The notes: generated by a model from the sequence alone, not told the origin. Shown: positions 1-8,630, counted from the first letter of the stretch. The stretch: 24,700 nt of DNA from an uncultured Bacteriovorax sp. (GCA_946481315.1 CAMLMH010000017.1:1-24700); one strand, 5' to 3'. Translations and numbers: made by a program.

Positions 1-1615
1 CTTCCATCGTAATTTTACGAATTTTTCCAATGTATTTTTTTACCTCATCATTGGTAATTAAATCAAGAATTTCATTCATTTTATCTACGTAGAGAAGCGA
101 AGGAAGTTGGACTACTTCTTGCACAAGCAACTTCTCCATTTTTGAGAGGGAGATTTGTGGTGGTGGAGTATGCAGATCGAACGGATTTTCATTGGAGATT
201 GAATGGATGTTTGGCATGTCTTCTGCATGAAAAGAATGCTCATCAATTTCCTGGGATGAAATCTGCTCAACTTTACGGGCCACTGGAAGCCGGGCCTTTT
301 CGGCATGTTTGCTTAAATAGTCCTGATAATTGCCTAAAATCTGTGCTGAATCCGACTTTAATCCCAGTCTCTTGGCAAAAGTAGCTACTCTTTCTGTCGC
401 TGCCAGATCTTGTTTTAGGGGAGAGATTATTTCAAAGGCCTTGTGGAGAATCTCCAATTTCCGATCAAGAACCTCAGGAAGCTTATCGGGAATAATACCT
501 TGCAGCAAGACGTCAAATGCCGGAAGGGCATTGTCGATCTTTTCTTGAAGAGCAATTACCCCATTGGCCTTCAGATAATCATCAGGGTCTTTTTGCGGTG
601 AAAATTCCAGGTATTTTGCAATGACACCTTTCTCAGCAAGCATCTTATTGGCCCTTTCCATCGCCAGAAAACCTGCCTGATCCGAATCCAGTGCCAGGTA
701 TATATTTTTGGTCATCGCCAGAATGCGCTCCATTGAAGGAGCTCCGAAAGCGGTACCCATAATGGCCACGGTATTGGTGAATCCATGGTTATACATTGCA
801 ATCTGATCCATATTTCCTTCAACCAGGATGACAGCATCCTTTTCCCTGATGGCGTTTTTAGCAAGATGAAAGCCATAGAGAATGTTTCGCTTATTGAAGA
901 TAAAAGAATCTACCGAATTCATATATTTAGCTTTTTGGTCTTCGCGTGTAGCCCTCGAAGTAAAACCTATCACCTGGCCGGTTTGATCCCAGATTGGGAA
1001 AATAATCCGCTCCCTGAAGGTGTCATAATGCGCATTCGGGTCGTTTTTGTCTTTTCGGATGAGACCAAGTTCCAGCGCCACTGAAAGCGCAAAGCTTCTC
1101 TCCTTTTCATTCGAAATGCTTCCCAGATAATCGGAAATGGAGTTTTTGTTGGGAGCATATCCCAGCGTGTAGGTCGCCGCGATTTCTTCATTTAGCCCGC
1201 GGGTCTTGATGAACTGATTGTAGGATGGAAACTGACCGGAGGAAGCCATTTTTCGATAGATCGTTGCGGCCCGTGTGAGAATCTTTTTGGCCATTTCCAT
1301 TTTGGGATTGGTTCTTTTTTCTTCTTGATATGATTCGAAATTAATCCCTTGTTTCTCGCAGATCTCTTTAAGCGCTTCAACATAATTAAGTTTGCGGTGA
1401 TCACAAACAAATTTGATAGCATCACCAGCAGCCCCACAAGCAAAACATTTAAAGATTTGCTTTGTATCATTGACGTTCATCGATGGCTTCGAATCATTAT
1501 GAAAAGGACATAAAGAAACAAGAGTCGTACCTGAACGTTTCAAGCTCAGATAACTTCCGATAATGGAAGAAATGGGAATTTCTTTAATTCTCTGCTTTAA
1601 GTCTTCTAGTGACAT
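1..1615 (-). CDS. dnaG: DNA primase DnaG (C-terminal end cut by window edge)
   Basis: DnaG makes the RNA primers for DNA replication at the fork, working with the replicative helicase. The frame is open from the ATG at 1613-1615 to the window edge, giving 538 residues. An N-terminal CHC2 zinc-binding domain has C36, H39, C57 and C60 (CPFH...CFAC). The middle RNA-polymerase part carries the TOPRIM signature, with the acidic residue E266 (VEGNMD) and D310/D312 (ALDSDQAG). About 580-600 residues is normal for the family, so only part of the C-terminal helicase-binding domain is missing. The gene starts 5 bases after the trmB stop, so the two are co-transcribed. The only ribosome-binding candidate is a weak AAGAAG inside the end of trmB, which suggests translational coupling. 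In many bacteria rpoD follows dnaG; that position is outside this window. Confidence 0.97.
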   Translation of the reverse strand, partial: MSLEDLKQRIKEIPISSIIGSYLSLKRSGTTLVSLCPFHNDSKPSMNVNDTKQIFKCFACGAAGDAIKFVCDHRKLNYVEALKEICEKQGINFESYQEEKRTNPKMEMAKKILTRAATIYRKMASSGQFPSYNQFIKTRGLNEEIAATYTLGYAPNKNSISDYLGSISNEKERSFALSVALELGLIRKDKNDPNAHYDTFRERIIFPIWDQTGQVIGFTSRATREDQKAKYMNSVDSFIFNKRNILYGFHLAKNAIREKDAVILVEGNMDQIAMYNHGFTNTVAIMGTAFGAPSMERILAMTKNIYLALDSDQAGFLAMERANKMLAEKGVIAKYLEFSPQKDPDDYLKANGVIALQEKIDNALPAFDVLLQGIIPDKLPEVLDRKLEILHKAFEIISPLKQDLAATERVATFAKRLGLKSDSAQILGNYQDYLSKHAEKARLPVARKVEQISSQEIDEHSFHAEDMPNIHSISNENPFDLHTPPPQISLSKMEKLLVQEVVQLPSLLYVDKMNEILDLITNDEVKKYIGKIRKITME

Positions 1616-1620
1616 GCTTT

Positions 1621-2313
1621 TTATTGCTTCTTAGATTTCAGCACGAATGCCTTAATCTTTATACCTTGCTGAAGAAAAATTTTTTCAAAGCCCGTCGTGT
1701 ATTTTGCAAGCATATGCTCCGGATGTTCCGCCCTTAAATCACGACTCTCTAAAAGGACATCGAATAGACCACATGCTGCAATTTCACGGGCCATCCAGGC
1801 TGCATAATCGTCATGGTCAGTTTTGATATAGAAGATTGCACCAGGTTTTAAAACTTTATATGCAGCCTTTAAGAAAGGGCCCTGTAGCAGCCGCTTTTTG
1901 TGATGCTTTGTCTTTGGCCAGGGGTCTGGGAAGAAATAAAAAATGCCATCCAGTTCCGATTCGCCAAATGTGAATTCTATACGCTCGCCTTTAGCGCGAA
2001 GATAGCGAAAATTTTTATTTTCAATGGTCGAAAGTTTTTTGGCGAGGGCATAGCTGCGTTTGAAACGGTAATCAAGGCCTACAAAATTATGGCCCGGGTG
2101 ATCCAGGCAATAATCCATCATAAAATGACCGGCCCCAGTTCCAATTTCCAGAAAGAGCGGACCTTCGCGTTTAAAAACTTCGGTGTTCCATTGGCCGCGG
2201 TGAATTTCTGCTTCGTTGTCACGTAAAACGAAATCGGCGAACGCGCCTAAGCGGTCATGATATGGGTTCTCATGACGATATTTAAAATCTTCTTTAAAAG
2301 AATAATCTACCAT
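1621..2313 (-). CDS. trmB: tRNA (guanine-N7-)-methyltransferase TrmB
   Basis: TrmB methylates N7 of G46 in the variable loop of many tRNAs, using S-adenosylmethionine. The SAM-binding motif I is seen as FLEIGTGAGHF, and the family signature as FFPDPWPKTKHHKKRL. The protein has 230 residues, the normal size. I chose the ATG at 2311-2313 (MVDYSFKEDF) because AGAAGG lies 9 bases upstream. The frame stays open to another possible start at 2352, but that start has no ribosome-binding site. The gene is first in a two-gene unit with dnaG and is divergent from the secreted-protein gene at 2469. I saw no convincing minus-strand promoter in the 155-base gap. Confidence 0.95.
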   Translation of the reverse strand: MVDYSFKEDFKYRHENPYHDRLGAFADFVLRDNEAEIHRGQWNTEVFKREGPLFLEIGTGAGHFMMDYCLDHPGHNFVGLDYRFKRSYALAKKLSTIENKNFRYLRAKGERIEFTFGESELDGIFYFFPDPWPKTKHHKKRLLQGPFLKAAYKVLKPGAIFYIKTDHDDYAAWMAREIAACGLFDVLLESRDLRAEHPEHMLAKYTTGFEKIFLQQGIKIKAFVLKSKKQ

Positions 2314-2400
2314 TATCTTAAGCCTTCTGAATGTAAGGGTTTTGAGTATCAAAAAAGGACCCTTATCGCAATGATCTGTGTGTAATGTTTTCAGCGTATC

Positions 2401-2428
2401 TTGAACAAAATGCGCATTGCGCTATTGT
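2401..2428 (+). promoter_or_regulatory. Candidate sigma-70-type promoter of the 2469 gene
   Basis: TTGAAC at 2401-2406 is followed after 16 bases by TATTGT at 2423-2428, with a start expected near 2435 and a leader of about 34 bases before the ATG at 2469. The spacer holds the small inverted repeat GCGC-ATT-GCGC, which could be an operator or chance. This is a pattern match only. Confidence 0.4.
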
Positions 2429-2468
2429 CTCTAGACTCTTTTAAAACAGACTCTTGCTGGAGAATAAC

Positions 2469-3305
2469 ATGCGCAAGGCCTTTGTTTACTTGGCTTCAAT
2501 AGCCTTTTCTTTTTCAAGTTTTGCTGTGACTCCTTCACAATCGCTCGATCAATTTTGTGTAGACCGCAGCAATATTCGGTTTACGAAAGACCTCACCAAC
2601 AGTTCAGCAAACCTGATGGCCTTCTCTAATTATGGGGGAATTGCTAATGGCGGAGTTTGCTGGTGGCACTCGCGCTTTCAGCGAAACGCTTTGTATCTGA
2701 CAATCTACAGTCCTCAAAAGAAAAGACCAACGGACGAAGAAGCGGCAAAACTTGTTGAAAAAATCCGTGACGCCAAAGAGGTGATTGAAATTCCTGGCTA
2801 TCGAAGCTTCAGCGAATTTTCATATTATCACCAGCGGCAAATTCAGCGAGAGCTGGAAAAATGGCAAAAGGGTGACGGGATTGTGAAATTCAACTGGGTG
2901 ATTGGATTATCCGGCGACAATGTTGTTTCAGCGGAAAAAATGAAAGAGATGATGGATGAGCTTTATGACTATGTAGAAGTTCAGGGTCACATCGCTTATC
3001 AAAAACTACAGATTAAGGGTGTTACTGCGCATGCCTGGCTGGTTATTAATATGAGAAAAACTGCTGATGGTTACGATCTGGAAACCCTGGACAGCAATTT
3101 TCCAAACCGCACTAATATTTATCGGTACTCGCAAGGCATGACCAGTTTCAATCATTATCATTATGGAAGGTTTACACCTTATCTGGAACGAAAAGGTGAA
3201 ATGGATAAGATTGTTTTATCCATTATGAAACAATGTGAGCCGGAAAGATACGAAGCCAAACTGGCTGAAGAAAGAGCAAGAAACGAAGCCAGCAACAATT
3301 ATTAA
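2469..3305 (+). CDS. Exported protein of unknown function, possible papain/transglutaminase-like Cys-His-Asp layout
   Basis: This is a 278-residue protein of no family that I recognise. Residues 1-20 (MRKAFVYLASIAFSFSSFAV) form a signal peptide with likely cleavage around residue 20. The ATG at 2469 was chosen because GGAG sits 6 bases upstream; an in-frame TTG at 2454 would lengthen the n-region without a ribosome-binding site. Three segments look conserved in character: GGVCWWHSRF with C64, TAHAWLVINM with H188, and DLETLDSNFPN with D208. Cys, then His on a strand, then Asp/Asn after about 20 residues is the order of papain-fold enzymes such as transglutaminases, but this is inference from spacing only. 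The gene converges on another exported cysteine-hydrolase candidate (3335-4876), sharing its terminator. Confidence 0.85.
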   Translation: MRKAFVYLASIAFSFSSFAVTPSQSLDQFCVDRSNIRFTKDLTNSSANLMAFSNYGGIANGGVCWWHSRFQRNALYLTIYSPQKKRPTDEEAAKLVEKIRDAKEVIEIPGYRSFSEFSYYHQRQIQRELEKWQKGDGIVKFNWVIGLSGDNVVSAEKMKEMMDELYDYVEVQGHIAYQKLQIKGVTAHAWLVINMRKTADGYDLETLDSNFPNRTNIYRYSQGMTSFNHYHYGRFTPYLERKGEMDKIVLSIMKQCEPERYEAKLAEERARNEASNNY

Positions 3306-3306
3306 A

Positions 3307-3336
3307 AAAGAAAGGCCCGATCAACGGGCCTTTTTT
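3307..3336. terminator. Bidirectional rho-independent terminator
   Basis: A 9-bp perfect stem (AAAGGCCCG 3311-3319 with CGGGCCTTT 3325-3333) closes a 5-base loop. T's continue to 3336 on the plus strand, and the A run before the stem supplies a U tail on the minus strand. It serves the convergent genes on both sides and overlaps the stop codon of the minus-strand one. Confidence 0.9.
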
Positions 3337-4876
3337 ATTTCAGCTTTACTGCTAATTCGTCGGTCAGGTTACCTTCAACCTTTTTTCCCTCAGAATACAT
3401 GAGAACGGGAGCTAATTGTCCACCGTCGAAAACTTTTGAAGCAACGTTGTCTGGTGAAATGGTATAACGACCGAGAGCTTTTTCAGTTGGCCAGTCGATA
3501 TTATGGAAAACTACATAAACTATTTCTGAACAAACGATTTTTTTATCAGTTTCTACATCGAAATTAAAATCGTAGTCCTTCCCGATCTGTTGAAAAGCGC
3601 GAATAATAAATTCTTTTTTCTGCTCTAGTGTGAGACTTTCATCACGAAGAACAAGCATGTCATCAATATTCAGGAAATGCTCCAGTGTATTAATCTGAAC
3701 TCCTGGGCGAAGTGCCTCAACTATCATATGTCCTTTGCGAACTTTCTCCTGATAAGGCTGAACGGATGGATGATCCCATACTCCCAGTTCTTTTAATTCA
3801 TGTTCACTTCCTATCCAGACAGCAACGTGACCGTAATACCCGGGAATAAACTGATCCGTTAAGCGAAACGGAGTTTTTTCCAGCAATATATCCAGCGGTT
3901 TCATCTGACGGGTAATGGATGCTTTTTCTTCCATTGGTAACTTGATCATATGACCTTTGCGAAATGCAATCAGTCCTACTGTATTTCCAAAAACCTTGCT
4001 GGAAGAGTAGGTGAAAAAATCATTGAGGAAACGAGAGCGGTCAAAAATGCGGTCGAAATAAACGCGAAATGAACTTGGATCCACAATAGGTTTGTATTTC
4101 TCATTCATGAAGTTATAAAACGGACTTTGAACGGCAAGCAGGTTCAGGTATTTCTCCTGAGCAGTTGTATAGAGTGCCATTTGGTCTTTATAAGAAAGAT
4201 CTTTTTTGAAAAGTTCAATGGAATTGTACATTTTTGCTCTTTGATTCACATCAAAGAAAGAATCAGTAATTTTATCAAACTCAAAACGGTAACCTTCAAT
4301 ATCCTGATTTAAAAGTTTGCGCATCTTTCTGCTGTTGTAATAAGGATAGATTCCGACCATGTAACTGTCATAAAGAACAAGTGCCGCATTCAAAGAGATT
4401 TTCATTTTGATCAGCAGGTCACTGCCTTTTTCATCGTGGGGATCAATTGTATATTTTTCATATGCCGCCTGATCGGGAACATCTGTTAATTTGGTAATAC
4501 TCGTTCCTTTGCGCGGACGATATTCAGCGATATTTCCGTTTTCAACAATTTGCTGATATTTAAAAGCAAGTGTGAGTAATTTCTCTCTCAAAGAAACATA
4601 AGCTTTTGCGCTTTGATGGATATTCACGATATCAGCATGTGAAAGTTTTTCTTTTTTTAATTTGGCTGCATTCTGTTGGGCAAATTCCAATGCCCGGGAC
4701 TGCCAGACAAGAGCTTCTTCGACATAACTTTGGAAGCGGGAGATTTCTTCCTGCAACTCAGGACTTAATTCCGCAGCAGAGGCCGGTGCCCGAAGATAAG
4801 CCCATCTATTGGGTGCTGACTGATTTGTTGAGCAGGAGAGTAGGATAAATAAACTAGCAATGATTATTTTTTTCAT
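3335..4876 (-). CDS. Lipoprotein with permuted NlpC/P60 (YiiX/YebB-like) cysteine hydrolase domain
   Basis: This is a 513-residue predicted envelope lipoprotein. The signal ends in a lipobox, LLSC, with C15 as the lipidation site. Residues about 20-290 are helical and unrecognised, with a Lys/Glu/Gln-rich start that may be coiled coil. The C-terminal part looks like the YiiX/YebB-type permuted papain fold: H350 in YYGHVAVWIG, E387 in IVEALRPGV, and the Cys C449 in KKIVCSEIVYVVF come in the His-first, Cys-last order expected for that permuted family. Relatives act as amidases or peptidases; the substrate here is unknown and peptidoglycan or lipidated peptide are only guesses. There is no strong ribosome-binding site before the ATG at 4876. 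The gene lies alone between two terminators. Confidence 0.88.
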   Translation of the reverse strand: MKKIIIASLFILLSCSTNQSAPNRWAYLRAPASAAELSPELQEEISRFQSYVEEALVWQSRALEFAQQNAAKLKKEKLSHADIVNIHQSAKAYVSLREKLLTLAFKYQQIVENGNIAEYRPRKGTSITKLTDVPDQAAYEKYTIDPHDEKGSDLLIKMKISLNAALVLYDSYMVGIYPYYNSRKMRKLLNQDIEGYRFEFDKITDSFFDVNQRAKMYNSIELFKKDLSYKDQMALYTTAQEKYLNLLAVQSPFYNFMNEKYKPIVDPSSFRVYFDRIFDRSRFLNDFFTYSSSKVFGNTVGLIAFRKGHMIKLPMEEKASITRQMKPLDILLEKTPFRLTDQFIPGYYGHVAVWIGSEHELKELGVWDHPSVQPYQEKVRKGHMIVEALRPGVQINTLEHFLNIDDMLVLRDESLTLEQKKEFIIRAFQQIGKDYDFNFDVETDKKIVCSEIVYVVFHNIDWPTEKALGRYTISPDNVASKVFDGGQLAPVLMYSEGKKVEGNLTDELAVKLK

Positions 4877-4917
4877 AAAACCAGTTTATCGGTTCATGAA
4901 AAATATCTCCATAAGGC

Positions 4918-4946
4918 AAAAAAAAACCCGCCGATGTGGCGGGTTT
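4918..4946 (-). terminator. Rho-independent terminator after the DegT-family gene
   Basis: AAACCCGCC (4924-4932) pairs with GGCGGGTTT (4938-4946) around a 5-base loop. Read on the minus strand it is followed by a run of nine T's, complementary to A 4918-4926. Confidence 0.9.
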
Positions 4947-4960
4947 GGAGTTTATTAAGC

Positions 4961-6088
4961 TTAAGCTTTGAAATGATTACGCACAGTCTGACAAACGTAT
5001 TCCAATTCTTCCGTGGTCATATAAGCAAAACAAGGAAGATTCAGCACCGACTGGGAAATGTAGTGAGCATTTCCATGGTCAATACTTCCAACCATATGTC
5101 CTTTTGCTCCGCTTTGCAGGCTCATGGCCCCAGGATAGATTGTTCCAAAGCCGACATTGGCTTTTTTCAGCGATTCAATCAAGGCCGGTCTCAGGTCTGG
5201 ATTTATCATTCCGACAGCACAATAGCCGTTTTCGTTTACGTTGCTCCCCGGCGCCATCATCGGTTTAAACGGCAATCCCTGCAAATGATCAGCATAATAT
5301 TTAACAGCTTTTTTGCGGCTTTCAATGCGGGCGTTAATGTGTTCCAAAGATAGTTTCAAAAAGAGTGATTCATATGCTCCAATTCGTGAATTCCAGCCTA
5401 TCATTCCGTGAGAGTAGTGATCAGTACGACCATGATTAATGAGAATGCGACAAATTTTATTAAGATTTTCGTCGTTGGTGAAAACAGCTCCAGCATCGCC
5501 TGATGCACCCAGAACTTTAGCGGGATAAAAACTCGTTGTTGATATTAAGGCACCGGCCAGAATCGACTGTCCATCAATCTCGGTTCCAAAACACTGAGCG
5601 CCGTCTTCAATTAAAAGCACATTGTTCTTTCTCGCATAGTCCCGAATGGCGATTGTATCCGGGCTGGCCCAGCCGTAAAGATGAACCATAATGGCAGCTT
5701 TAGGTTTAAACTGATCAATGGCTTGTTTAAATGTAGCCAGATCCCAGTGACAAGTCTCACGGTTAACATCAACAGTGACCGGATTTGCACCAACATTGAC
5801 TACGGCTTCAAAGGTCGCCCAGAAAGTCATATCCGGAACCAGAACTTTATCGTTTTTTTCTACCCCAACTGCACGCAGAGCAATCTGAATGGCGTCAGTT
5901 CCGTTGGCACAGCCAATCGCAAACTTCGCTTTAGTGAATCTGGCCAGATCCGCTTCCATTTCAGCAACAACTGGACCGCCGACAAATTGAGTTTTTTCAA
6001 ATAGAGAAGCTACACCGCTCAGAAAGTTTTCTTTAAAGCCATTTTCAAAACGATTGAGAGTGATAAAAGGAACCTGATTAACTGACAT
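4961..6088 (-). CDS. DegT/DnrJ/EryC1/StrS-family PLP-dependent aminotransferase
   Basis: This cytoplasmic PLP enzyme has 375 residues, normal for the family, and usually makes amino sugars for surface polysaccharides by transaminating a nucleotide-linked keto-sugar. Family features are CANGTDAIQIAL near residues 60-71 (PLP phosphate binding), the P85-D86-MTFWAT segment, ED161-162 with D162 at the PLP ring nitrogen, and SFYPAKVLGASGDAGA with K191 as the expected Schiff-base lysine. The gene stands alone, with a terminator of its own downstream and another gene's terminator upstream, so it is not in an obvious sugar-biosynthesis cluster. That leaves the exact substrate open. Some members of the fold are dehydratases; K191 argues for an aminotransferase here. 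Confidence 0.92.
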   Translation of the reverse strand: MSVNQVPFITLNRFENGFKENFLSGVASLFEKTQFVGGPVVAEMEADLARFTKAKFAIGCANGTDAIQIALRAVGVEKNDKVLVPDMTFWATFEAVVNVGANPVTVDVNRETCHWDLATFKQAIDQFKPKAAIMVHLYGWASPDTIAIRDYARKNNVLLIEDGAQCFGTEIDGQSILAGALISTTSFYPAKVLGASGDAGAVFTNDENLNKICRILINHGRTDHYSHGMIGWNSRIGAYESLFLKLSLEHINARIESRKKAVKYYADHLQGLPFKPMMAPGSNVNENGYCAVGMINPDLRPALIESLKKANVGFGTIYPGAMSLQSGAKGHMVGSIDHGNAHYISQSVLNLPCFAYMTTEELEYVCQTVRNHFKA

Positions 6089-6171
6089 AAGTGTCTCGCT
6101 TGTTTACCCTGAGGATTAGAAAATTTCCCTCATTCTCGAATGTTTGGTTGAAAAAAACAAGTCGCACCAAA

Positions 6172-6197
6172 AAAAAAGCTCCGTGAGGAGCTTTTTT
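6172..6197 (-). terminator. Rho-independent terminator after the small gene pair
   Basis: An 11-bp perfect stem, AAAAAAGCTCC (6172-6182) with GGAGCTTTTTT (6187-6197), has a GTGA loop. On the minus strand it runs into T's complementary to the A run that starts at about 6169. It overlaps the stop codon of the 6196-6402 gene. Confidence 0.88.
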
Positions 6198-6402
6198 AAG
6201 GACTTTTTTTGTTGAGCATTTCAGAGATGATCAGCGCTGCTTTCTGAGCAAGTTTTGGGTCTTTGATCTTTTCACTGAGTAAACGTTTCATTCGGTCAAT
6301 TTCGGCCTTATCCGCCTGGTTATCTTTAACAATCTGCAGATCAGTTTTTTTCTTCTGTTCAGGTTTTACCGGAGTCTGAGCAGGCTTTTTAAGGGCACCC
6401 AT
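6196..6402 (-). CDS. Small lysine-rich protein of unknown function
   Basis: This encodes 68 residues with no recognised family. The first 25 residues are rich in Lys, Pro and Gln and probably disordered. Residues about 30-65 (DRMKRLLSEKIKDPKLAQKA onward) look like two amphipathic helices, which could be a helical protein-interaction unit. The ATG at 6402 lies 2 bases after the stop of the upstream 75-residue gene, so translation is probably coupled; I see no good ribosome-binding site of its own. A strong terminator closes the pair. A protein role together with the 75-residue neighbour is likely from the arrangement, but nothing more can be said. Confidence 0.75.
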   Translation of the reverse strand: MGALKKPAQTPVKPEQKKKTDLQIVKDNQADKAEIDRMKRLLSEKIKDPKLAQKAALIISEMLNKKSP

Positions 6403-6404
6403 GA

Positions 6405-6632
6405 TCAGGCAGCCGCTTCAGGTTTTCTGCTGTGATGACGGGAAATTTTCTGCATATGTTCTTCGATCACTTCGAATAATTCCATTTTCGTTGTATGTGG
6501 GTCCATTCCATTAGGTAGAGCGGAATAAATCATATCACCCTTTACTTCAGAGAAGACGTACCATGTATTTCCTAATTTCTGGAAAAGAACTTCGCTGGCC
6601 TGTGAGTTTGATTTGGTGTTTGTTGCTTTCAT
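6405..6632 (-). CDS. Small soluble protein of unknown function
   Basis: This encodes 75 residues with no signal peptide or membrane segment. The middle has a strand-like pattern (LGNTWYVFSEVKGDMIYSAL) followed by a helix (KMELFEVIEEHMQKI), and the end is His/Arg/Ala-rich. The start is well supported: GGAGG lies 5 bases before the ATG at 6632. It is first of a two-gene unit with the 68-residue gene and is preceded by an extremely A+T-rich stretch (about 6700-6750) that could stimulate or silence transcription. I do not recognise the family. Confidence 0.8.
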   Translation of the reverse strand: MKATNTKSNSQASEVLFQKLGNTWYVFSEVKGDMIYSALPNGMDPHTTKMELFEVIEEHMQKISRHHSRKPEAAA

Positions 6633-6696
6633 AATTTCCTCCGTGAAATTAGTGAACTGTTGTCTCTTGCTTCACTTTTCGTGTGTGGCCGTCAAA

Positions 6697-6749
6697 ACTT
6701 TAGACATTTTTTTTAATTTTTTTAAAATTTTAAAATTTTTTTTTATTTT
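6697..6749. other. A/T-tract block upstream of the small gene pair
   Basis: About 50 bases consist almost only of phased runs of A and T, including the direct AAAATTTT repeats at 6724-6738. Such tracts bend DNA and can act as UP elements or binding sites for nucleoid proteins. It lies 65-120 bases upstream of the ATG at 6632. I found no good -35/-10 pair next to it, so its role is open. Confidence 0.45.
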
Positions 6750-6767
6750 GTTGATCATGTTGCTCAA

Positions 6768-7748
6768 CTAATAGCGAACTTGTATGCCGAAAAAGAGCGA
6801 AGCCTGTAATGTAGGATCACTTTTAATTGTATTTTCTTCACTCCATAACGCCGGAATTTCGGCATTCCCTTCAGCTTTCAGAGAATAGGGGAGAAATAAA
6901 TTTACATCCGCACCGGCGATAAAGTCTGTATAGGGAACCATACTCTGGATCTGTAATGTCGTATTTATCAGAGGTGACAACGAGAAGCCGGAAAAAATTC
7001 GGTCTTCACTTATGTCATTACCCTGCGCACTCATTAGACTCTTGTGGTAATTATAAGTGAACCCACCACCAAATGAGAGCCGGACATTTTGCGTTTTATA
7101 AGTATCATAGGTCAGAAATGGTCCCCCACGGTAAAGGGCCCTGCTGTCGGAAATCTGGGATTGATTATTCATGACAGCTTCATTGGTGGTGTTAGATATT
7201 GAGCCAATGAAACCAAAATAAATACGGTCAAAGCCGTCAGATACGATCTTTCTTGTGACAACAACTCTACCGCCGACTTCATTTTTCAGATCCTGCTCGG
7301 CCAGAGTCGAACTTGAGGAATAAGCGGCTTGACTGTTATTGCCTATATAGAGTGATAATGAAGCCCGAACGTATTCATCATTGCTGAACGGATAAGTTTC
7401 AGGAATTGGCTCTTCCAGACGGTAGTCGGTCGGGTCCTTCTCGGCAAGAGTCACCGGATATTTATATTCATCATTGTTATTGGTAATGACTTTAATGAAA
7501 CGAGAAGGGACATAAACCTGGTTACCTACACGGTCAAATGTGGGAATAAATTCAGGAAGATCAGCTGCATTATTCAACAATGAAGATGGGACATAAACTC
7601 TTTCACCTTTACGAATTGTCTGCATGACTTTTGCCTTCATGGAAGGCTGTTTAAGTAAAGGAGCTTCCAGGACGATAACGACAGCGTCTGTCGCATTAGC
7701 CGAAACTGTCATCAGCCATAAAAAGCACGGCAGGGCAATTTTCTTCAC
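6768..7748 (-). CDS. Exported protein: SH3-like N-terminus plus beta-barrel-like C-terminus
   Basis: This is a 326-residue envelope protein. Residues 1-19 form a signal peptide (ending SANA). Residues about 20-90 resemble a bacterial SH3-type domain (VIVLEAPLLKQPSMKAKVMQ followed by GERVYVP and a second VYVPSRFIKV strand). The rest, from about 125, is built of alternating beta strands with many aromatics and glycines, and the protein ends in FFGIQVRY. A C-terminal aromatic is typical of outer-membrane barrels, so an outer-membrane location is inferred. The start is a GTG immediately after the TAA of the preceding gene, supported by GGAG 7 bases upstream. It is last in the Nudix/envelope-protein unit and no clear terminator follows. 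Confidence 0.85.
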   Translation of the reverse strand: MKKIALPCFLWLMTVSANATDAVVIVLEAPLLKQPSMKAKVMQTIRKGERVYVPSSLLNNAADLPEFIPTFDRVGNQVYVPSRFIKVITNNNDEYKYPVTLAEKDPTDYRLEEPIPETYPFSNDEYVRASLSLYIGNNSQAAYSSSSTLAEQDLKNEVGGRVVVTRKIVSDGFDRIYFGFIGSISNTTNEAVMNNQSQISDSRALYRGGPFLTYDTYKTQNVRLSFGGGFTYNYHKSLMSAQGNDISEDRIFSGFSLSPLINTTLQIQSMVPYTDFIAGADVNLFLPYSLKAEGNAEIPALWSEENTIKSDPTLQASLFFGIQVRY

Positions 7749-8630
7749 TTACAAACTCCAGTTGTGATGGAAACCAACCATTAAACCAAAAGCCGAAAGA
7801 GTAATCCGTCCAGCAGGTACGGAAACATTTTCTCGGGAACTTTTTTCCAGAGAGAGAATGTGGCTACGATAGTGTGAACCGAGTGACCAACTTCCATAAC
7901 CAGTTTGCCACACAGCTTCGATTCCTATGTCATATAACATTGCCTTATATTCATCTCGTGGGGCACCTGAAGTTGTGCGATACACTGGAGCAAACTCAGC
8001 CCCAAGATAAGCTGATGTTGTCACTTCCTCATCGGAGTAGATTCGATACATAAATGTTGGTCCGAAACTGACGATAGCAAGACGAATCTGATCAACATCA
8101 TTTCTCCAGGAAGCGTTTTGATAGTTGATAGTTCCACCGATGCCAACGGGAAACTCGGGACGAGAATAAATTGTTCGCAGTTCTAGTCGGGGAGAAACAA
8201 TGCTTTCCAGCGAATCACTGTAAACGGAATTGAATTCTTTTGTCTGCAAATTATCGAAATGAAAATTGAGCTGGCTATCAAAGCTGATCTTTTTATCCAT
8301 TACTTTTAGCTGGCTGGGAGCCGGATAAGTAATATCTCCTGCAAAACGCGGGAGAATTTGATAGTCATCAATTACTTCAACTATACTTTCCGCCTTAGTT
8401 TCATAAAGAGCATTTCCCTGCTCATCATAGATCCTGAAAAGATCACGTTTTTTATAATTTGTTTCCAGGGCCTTTACATAGATGCCTTTTTCCAGCGCAA
8501 AACTTTTCTGGTCGCTTAGCCGGGTCAGGCGCGAACCAGGCTTCAGAAAAACAGTATAGGGCTTTAGATCCTGGGCCAAAAGACTCAATGGCAACAAAAG
8601 AATTATCAGGATACAGCTGATCCTAAACAT
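7749..8630 (-). CDS. Exported beta-rich envelope protein, partner of the next gene
   Basis: This encodes 293 residues. Residues 1-19 form a signal peptide (hydrophobic ILIILLLPLSLLA, cleavage near AQ). The next roughly 80 residues are a strand-rich domain (YTVFLKPGSRLTRLSDQKSF...), followed by a long beta-strand-rich part with the aromatic pattern of an outer-membrane barrel, ending GLMVGFHHNWSL. The overall plan is the same as in the downstream 326-residue protein, though I see no close sequence identity. The ATG overlaps the end of the Nudix gene by 8 bases (ATGTTTAG), and GGAG lies 7 bases upstream. Its stop touches the GTG start of the next gene, so the three are probably translated in a coupled fashion. 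Function unknown. Confidence 0.85.
   Translation of the reverse strand: MFRISCILIILLLPLSLLAQDLKPYTVFLKPGSRLTRLSDQKSFALEKGIYVKALETNYKKRDLFRIYDEQGNALYETKAESIVEVIDDYQILPRFAGDITYPAPSQLKVMDKKISFDSQLNFHFDNLQTKEFNSVYSDSLESIVSPRLELRTIYSRPEFPVGIGGTINYQNASWRNDVDQIRLAIVSFGPTFMYRIYSDEEVTTSAYLGAEFAPVYRTTSGAPRDEYKAMLYDIGIEAVWQTGYGSWSLGSHYRSHILSLEKSSRENVSVPAGRITLSAFGLMVGFHHNWSL

Noticed and set aside
1900..2226. Long plus-strand open frame inside trmB
   Set aside because: It is antisense to clear TrmB motifs and shows no family or ribosome-binding site.
6672..6758. A 28-codon minus-strand open frame encoding a lysine-rich peptide
   Set aside because: It runs through the A/T-tract block, so its Lys-rich product follows from the base composition; there is no ribosome-binding site.
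6721..6770. Possible terminator after the 6768-7748 gene
   Set aside because: The best stem is 5 bp (GTTGA/TCAAC), and it is followed by A's rather than T's on the coding strand.
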